NCBI GenBank assembly: GCA_028751875.1
Contig: CM054135.1
Coordinates: forward strand, 54,871,351 to 54,935,350
Length of the DNA: 64,000 nucleotides
Reading direction: 5' to 3'
Source: Rapana venosa
Taxonomy: Eukaryota > Mollusca > Gastropoda > Neogastropoda > Muricidae
Every line of letters starts with the position of its first letter. Positions within the stretch are counted from its first letter, which is position 1. The notes beneath the pieces were generated by a model that was not told the DNA's origin, searched no databases, and was given only the letters and a program-made list of their open reading frames with translations. A program made the translations under genes and the position numbers. Shown piece by piece: positions 27,501 to 34,900 of this stretch.

Positions 27501-30500
27501 ACACAGTCAATCGATACAAAAACTGATCTCAGTTTTCTCTTCATGAAAAAACAGAATGTGAGGCCTCAGCCTGCCTGCACTGACTGTGTCACGACCACTT
27601 TTACAAAATAAAATCTTCACGCATGCACACCCGCATGCACGCATGCACACACACACTCATGCAGCATACACATACTCACACACAGAAACACACAACACAC
27701 ACACACTTCCCTCACCTCACCCCCGGCCTTTTTGCGTCCAATATCACTTTTAGTGAAGAGACGTAAAAGGAAATCGAAACACACACACACACACACACAC
27801 TTCACGTCTCGGTCCTCACCTGAGCTGACTGTTTTCGCCTGATTCAGAAGAGTGCTGGCATTCAGAGTGGCAAGGACATCGTCAATGGCCTGCTCTGCCG
27901 AGCCTGCAACAACATCATCAGTGAGAATGCTACACACACACACACGGCAAAGCCATAAGTCTTCAGTACGTTGTTGCTGTTGAGCGTTCCCCAGCTTAAC
28001 ACTCTGGGGGTCACCCAGAATGTTGCACTCTTGACTCCACTCACTCATCACACCTAGGAATCACTGTGAGATTGGAATGGCGCACTGAATGGGAAGTTTG
28101 CGTGTGTGGCTGTTTTTCAGTACCTCGCCATATAGGCAGCCACACTCCAACTTCATAGGATTTTTTTCTCCTTTAAAGGCGGGTGCAGGTTGTTATGTTA
28201 AGAGCTTGTCATGGGATACAGGCAGCCTCAACACAACATTTTATAACATGACAACATTTTAGTGTAGACCTTGGCAATTAGCTGACATCAATAACTGACA
28301 CAGTTTTTCACCTGGGCCAAAAATTGTCAATGTGAAAACTAAACACATGACCACACGGCAAAGCTATCAAGCATGGAATCATACAATTCTTTCTCAAATC
28401 ATCTGACACTCTTACCCCACAGGATGCTTGGGGCCTGTCCGTATAAAAGGCATCCCCGCCTTTTGGAAATTCTGTGCTAGGAATTCCCCCTTTTCTATCC
28501 CTTTGTTTCTGCAGAGAAATCTGTGTGAATTTGTGTATGCTCAGGTTTACGTTTTTGTGTGCAAAGCCAAAAAATTGCATACATACATAATATGTCTGCT
28601 TACATGCTTGTGTGCATGCACACATGCCACACACACACACACACTTTAAATCTCTCTTCTCTTTCTCTTCCCTATCCAGTCTCCTGATTTTAGGACCGTC
28701 TGGTATCACTCGGAAGTGGAAGGACGATAGAAATGAAGACTTACTCACACACACACACAAGCAGGCAGGCAGGCTCACTTACTTGTGACATCTCTCAGTA
28801 TCCCTATACTGGCTGACTGGAATCGACCCAGAACAGCCCCAGTCACCTCCTGAGACCAAAAAACAAACACAAAAACAATTTCAGATGATTCTGTTTCCAC
28901 ACACAGAAACACTCGTTCCTTCTCCCCTGTGTGCCTGCCGCAAAGAAAACCAGACTGGCGAGCACATCCTTCAGAGCTGTGCACGCTATTCAGTGACCTG
29001 AGGAAGACTGCGTGGCTGATGGAGATGACCCTGCAAACTAAGCTGTACGGCCCACGAGTGGAGCTGGAAAGGACTTGCCACTATTTCTCCCAAACACATC
29101 TGACGGTGTAAAAAGTAAACAAGAGAAGAAGAAGAAGACACAAAGAAACACACAGCAACATCAAACAAACATGAACTCCTTCCCACCTCTGTCTACAGCC
29201 CTGTTTTAAAGATGGCTGCTATAGCTAAGTGGCTTGAACATTAAGACTTCATTCCCCCTGGGTCCATTAAGTTGTGGGTTTCAATCTCGGCAGCAGCATC
29301 TGGTGATGAATGAAGGGTGATGATTTTTACAATAATCTCCTGGTTCTACCTGAAGTGCAGACCTGCCAATGCCTTGACTCTTTTCGTGTATGTATGTTTA
29401 TTTATATGCATGCAGTAAATCAAATTTACATGTTAAAACGCCACATTAGATCTTGTTGGCGTAACGTGGTTACAGAGCCATAAACAAACCCAGCATGCAC
29501 CCTTGCATATGGAGAGGGATGGGCTCCACCAAGATTCAACTTGCTTCAAAGACACCACCTAAAAACTTTGGTACCATACCCCACACACTCCTTAAGGAAT
29601 TTAGGGAGAAGAGGAGAGGAGAGAAGAGAAGAGAAAAGAAGAGGAGAGGAAAGGAGGAGAGAAGAGAAGAGAAGAGAAGAGAAGAGGAGAGAAGAAAAGA
29701 AGAGGAGAGGAAAGGAGGAGAAAAGAGAAGAGAGGACAGTCAAGGGGAGGAAAGAAGAAAAGAGAGAAGAGAAAGAAGAGAAAAAAAGAGAAGAGGAAAG
29801 GAGAAGAGAGGAAAAGGTGAGAGAGGAGAAGAGGAGAGAAGAGGAGAGGAGAGGAAAGGAGAGAAGAGGGAAGAAAAGAGAAGAGAAGAGAAAAGAAGAG
29901 AGAAAGGGAAAGGATGAGAGAAGAGGATGGAAAGCAGAGAGAAGAAGAGGAGAGGAAAGAAGCAGAAAGAGAAGGGAAGAAAAGATCAAAATCCAAAATT
30001 TCAGCAGTCAGAAAGTGGAATATGTCCTTGAACAGTTCCTGAGTTCATCGATACGGGTGAGGGGAGGGCGGGGAGGGGGAAGGGTGGAGGAGGGGGAGGG
30101 GTGGAGGTGGGGGTTGGTGGATAGCCTTGTGCTTAGTGCATTGAGCTCGTGATCTGACTGAACAGCTTCAAACTACCAGTGAAATGCCCTTTTATTTTTT
30201 TTGGGGGGGCCGAATTTTTCCCCTGGAGTTATCAGTACAGATTCTATTCCCCCAAAAATCCTTCAGAAAAGACTATCAACTGAGGCCCCCTTTATAAACC
30301 CACACAGAACATCTTACGCACGCGTTAAAACCCATTCTGCCTTTTTTCTTTTCATAAACCCAATTTTTAAAAAATCTTTTCTTTTGATGATAATGGAATA
30401 CGCACTCATGTGCTTTAAAAAATTTTTTTTTAAACATCCAGTCCCCATGTGTATGCGGTATGTGTGTGCCTTTCAGAAGAGTAGGCCATTGTGCACTCTG

Positions 30501-31712
30501 ACAGGAACAGATGACAACATTCTTAAATAACACGTGAATAATGGTGTTTGCGTTTGGACATCATCCCAGAAGTCAGAATATGGTATGGTTGGCAAACCGT
30601 CATACATACGTCACACAAAATCTCCCCCCTTGGCGAACCTCAGAGCTCTAGCCCGGAAGCAAAAAAAACCCCCAACCCCCCCCCGCAAAACCCCACACTG
30701 ACATGGCACAGTGAAGCAGAAGACGAGGCCCGTGATGGGCATGACGAGGAAAAACAGCAACCCCACCACCACGCACACCAGGAAACCCACCAGGTACTTA
30801 CACCACTGAAACACACAGTGTCAATGATGGTTCCTACACCACTGAAACACACAATGTCAATGATGGTTCCTACACCACTGAAATACACAATGTCAATGAT
30901 GGTTCTTACACCACTGAAACACACAATGTCAATGATGGTTCCTACCAGGTACTTACACCACTGAAAAACACAATGTCAATGATGTTCCTACCAGGTACTT
31001 ACACCACTGAAAACACAATGTCAACGACTGTTCCTACCAGGTACTGACACCACTGAAACACACAATGTCAATGACTGTTCCTACCAGGTACTGACACCAC
31101 TGAAACACAATGTCAATGACTGCTCCTACCAGGTACTGACACCACTGAAACACAATGTCAGTCAATGACTGTTCCTACCAGGTACTGACACCACTGAAAC
31201 ACAATGTCAGTCAATGATTGTTCCTACCAGGTACTGACACCACTGAAACACAATGTCAATGATTGTTCCTACCAGGTACTTACCTGAACACAAGTGTCAA
31301 GAGTTCAACCGACACCCCCCCCCCCCCCCTCCCCAAACCCCCACCCTGACATGGCTGGTGGACAGACAACTGACCTCAACGTGTGTTGGCGAAGCTGTTG
31401 ACCAGTTCAGCTGACTTGACCAGTTTTCCCACTGGACCTTTGTTGCCTTCGTTCTGCATTTTGTCGTACAGGATCTGGTTGGACATGAATGCGCACACCA
31501 CACCCGCCCTGTGGCCCATCACAGACATGCGCACGCACGCACACACACACACACACACGCATGCACGTCAATAATTAAGATTGATTCTTCAGCAGATACC
31601 TAAAACTAAAATTTCAAATATAGCACAGTAAAATCCCACATGGCAAGAGATACAGGTCATACCCACCCACCCCCACCCCAAAATCTCAAATTTAACACAA
31701 TTAACCAAATCA

Positions 31713-31747
<35 letters not shown>

Positions 31748-31854
31748 TTTCAACATCTCAATAAAAAAATCTTCTGAAACCAGAGTATGGCTGCCTATAT
31801 CAGTATATATGGTGAGGTACTTTAAAACAGCCACACACACCAACCTCTCATCCA

Positions 31855-31896
<42 letters not shown>

Positions 31897-31952
31897 TAAT
31901 GGTCTCACAGTGAATCCCAGATGTGATGAATTAATAGTACATATTTTAAATG

Positions 31953-31986
<34 letters not shown>

Positions 31987-34900
31987 TGATGATGATAATA
32001 ATAATAGTAGTAAATGGAATTTATACAGCGCTATATCTTGTAAAAACAAAACAAAGAGCTGACACCTCCCCCTCCCCTCCTCCTACCCCCACCCCCCACC
32101 CCTACAGCATTAAGCTGGAGGATGCCCAACAAAAAAACAATAACAACAACAACAAACAGTAAAACCCTACACACATTTCAACAGATTATCCCCCCCCCCC
32201 CCTCTTACTCCACTCCTTCAAACCACCACCTCTCAACTCTCCACAACTCACAAAGCCACGGTGTTGAGAACGATCAGGATGGTGCAGTAGGTCCTTCGCT
32301 TGCAGACGGCATGTTTGGGGTCGTGGGGTTTGTGTCCAGCCCCGCATTTGCCGCAGCATCGGCAGCAGCAGAAGACAAGGCCCGTGATGGGCATGACGAG
32401 GAAAAACAGCAACCCCACCACCACGCACACCAGGAAACCCACCAGGTACTTACACCACTGAAACACACAATGTCAATGATTGTTCTTACACCACTGAAAC
32501 ACAAGGTCAATGATGGTTCCTACACCACTGAAACACACAATGTCAATGATGGCTCCTACCAGGTACTTACACCACTGAAAAACACAATGTCAATGATGGT
32601 TCCTACCAGGTACTGACACCTCTGAAACACAATGTCAATGATGGTTCTTACACCACTGAAACACAATGTCAATGATGGTTCTTACACCACTGAAACACAC
32701 AATGTCGATGATGGTTCTTACACCACTGAAACACACAATGTCAATGATGGTTCTTACACCACTGAAACACACAATGTCAATGATGGTTCTTACACCACTG
32801 AAACACACAATGTCGATGATGGTTCTTACACCAATGAAACACACAATGTCAATGACGGTTCTTACACCACTGAAACACAAGGTCAATGATTGTTCTTACA
32901 CCACTGAAACACAAGGTCAATGATTGTTCTTACACCACTGAAACACACAATGTCAATGATTGTTCCTACACCACTGAAACACAATGTCAATGATGGTTCT
33001 TACACCACTGAAACACAATGTCAATTATGGTTCCTACACCACTGAAACACACAATGTCAATGATGGTTCTTACACCACTGAAACACACAATGTCAATGAC
33101 GGTTCTTACACCACTGAAACACAATGTCAATGATGGTTCCTACACCACTGAAACACAATGTCAATGATGATTCTTACACCACTGAAACACACAATGTCAA
33201 TGATGGTTCTTACACCACTGAAACACACAATGTCAATGATGGTTCTTACACCACTGAAACACACAATGTCAATGACGGTTTCTACCAGGTACTTACACCA
33301 CTGAAACACAATGTCAATGACGGTTTCTACCAGGTACTTACACCACTGAAACACAATGTCAATGATGGTTCCTACCAGGTACTTACACCACTGAAACACA
33401 ATGTCAGTCAATGATGGTTCCTACCAGGTACTTACACCACTGAAACACACAATGTCAATGATGGTTCCTACCAGGTACTGACACCACTGAAACACACAAT
33501 GTCAATGATGGTTCTTACACCACTGAAACACACAGTGTCAATGATGGTTCCTACCAGGTACTGACACCACTGAAACACAATGTCAATGATGGTTCCTACC
33601 AGGTACTTACACCACTGAAACACAATGTCAATGATGGTTCCTACCAGGTGCTGACACCACTGAAACACAATGTCAATGATGGTTCCTACCAGGTACTGAC
33701 ACCACTGAAACACATAATGTCAATGATGGCTCCTACCAGTTACTTACACCACTGAAACACATAATGTCAATGATGGTTCCTACCAGGTACTTACACCACT
33801 GAAACACATAATGTCAATGATGGTTCCTACCAGGTGCTGACACCACTGAAACACAATGTCAATGATGGTTCCTACCAGGTACTGACACCACTGAAACACA
33901 TAATGTCAATGATGGCTCCTACCAGGTACTTACACCACTGAAACACATAATGTCAATGATGGTTCCTACCAGGTACTGACACCACTGAAACACAATGTCA
34001 ATGATTGTTCCTACACCACTGAAACACAATGTCAATGATGGTTCCTACCAGGTACTTACACCACTGAAACACAATGTCAATGATGGTTCCTACCAGGTAC
34101 GTACACCACTGAAACACAATGTCAATGATGGTTCCTACCAGGTACTTACACCACTGAAACACAATGTCAATGATGGTTCCTACCAGGTACTTACACCACT
34201 GAAACACAATGTCAATGATTGTCCCTTTTCTTCTTCCTTGAATGCTCAGCCAGCAACTCATTGTTGTCTGTCATATGAGCAAAATTACATTGTGCTGCCA
34301 TCAAGCAACTGACAAGTCAGGCCTAGCGCATACGATTTCGACATGGGGGAGAAATGTTATATTTTAAATCTTTCTCGAAAAGAGGCAGGAGAATGGACCT
34401 AGAAGGCAGAAAATAGACAAGAAGGGGGGTGACAGGAAGAAAAGGTACAAGGCAGAAACAAAAGAGACAGACAGAAAAGAGGGAATTCCTAGCACAGAAT
34501 TTCCAGAACATGGGGATGCTATGCATACCGACATGCCCTCAGCATCCCCATAGGGATGTTCCTATTTTCTCTGACTCTGAGACTCGGCCCAGACCAAAAG
34601 CTTTGTGTGTAAGTTAAGCACTGAGGCCTACAATGACATGTTGTTATGCCTTAAATTGTTATATAGATTGTCTCCAGCCATGAAAAGCTCTTCTCATCAC
34701 AGTATGCGCTCTCCTTTTTAAAGGAGAACAAACAATCTTCTGAAGTCAGAGTATGACTGCCTGCATAGCAAAAAGCTTGCAAACAGTCGTACTATGCATA
34801 TTTCTCATCTAGTGTGTACTTATGATCTTATAGTGATTCCCAGGTGGAAATAGCGAGTCAGTGATCATAGTCTGGGAGACCCCCCCAGAGTGTTCAGTGT

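Noticed and set aside
29541..30152. 203-residue Arg/Glu-rich open frame
   Set aside because: Purine-tract translation with no complexity.
32632..34312. Open frames with perfect 12- and 15-residue peptide repeats (MSMMVLTPLKHT and similar), resembling a repetitive secreted protein
   Set aside because: They are translations of the intronic minisatellite, open on both strands because the unit length is a multiple of three; there is no start context, signal peptide or splice logic.
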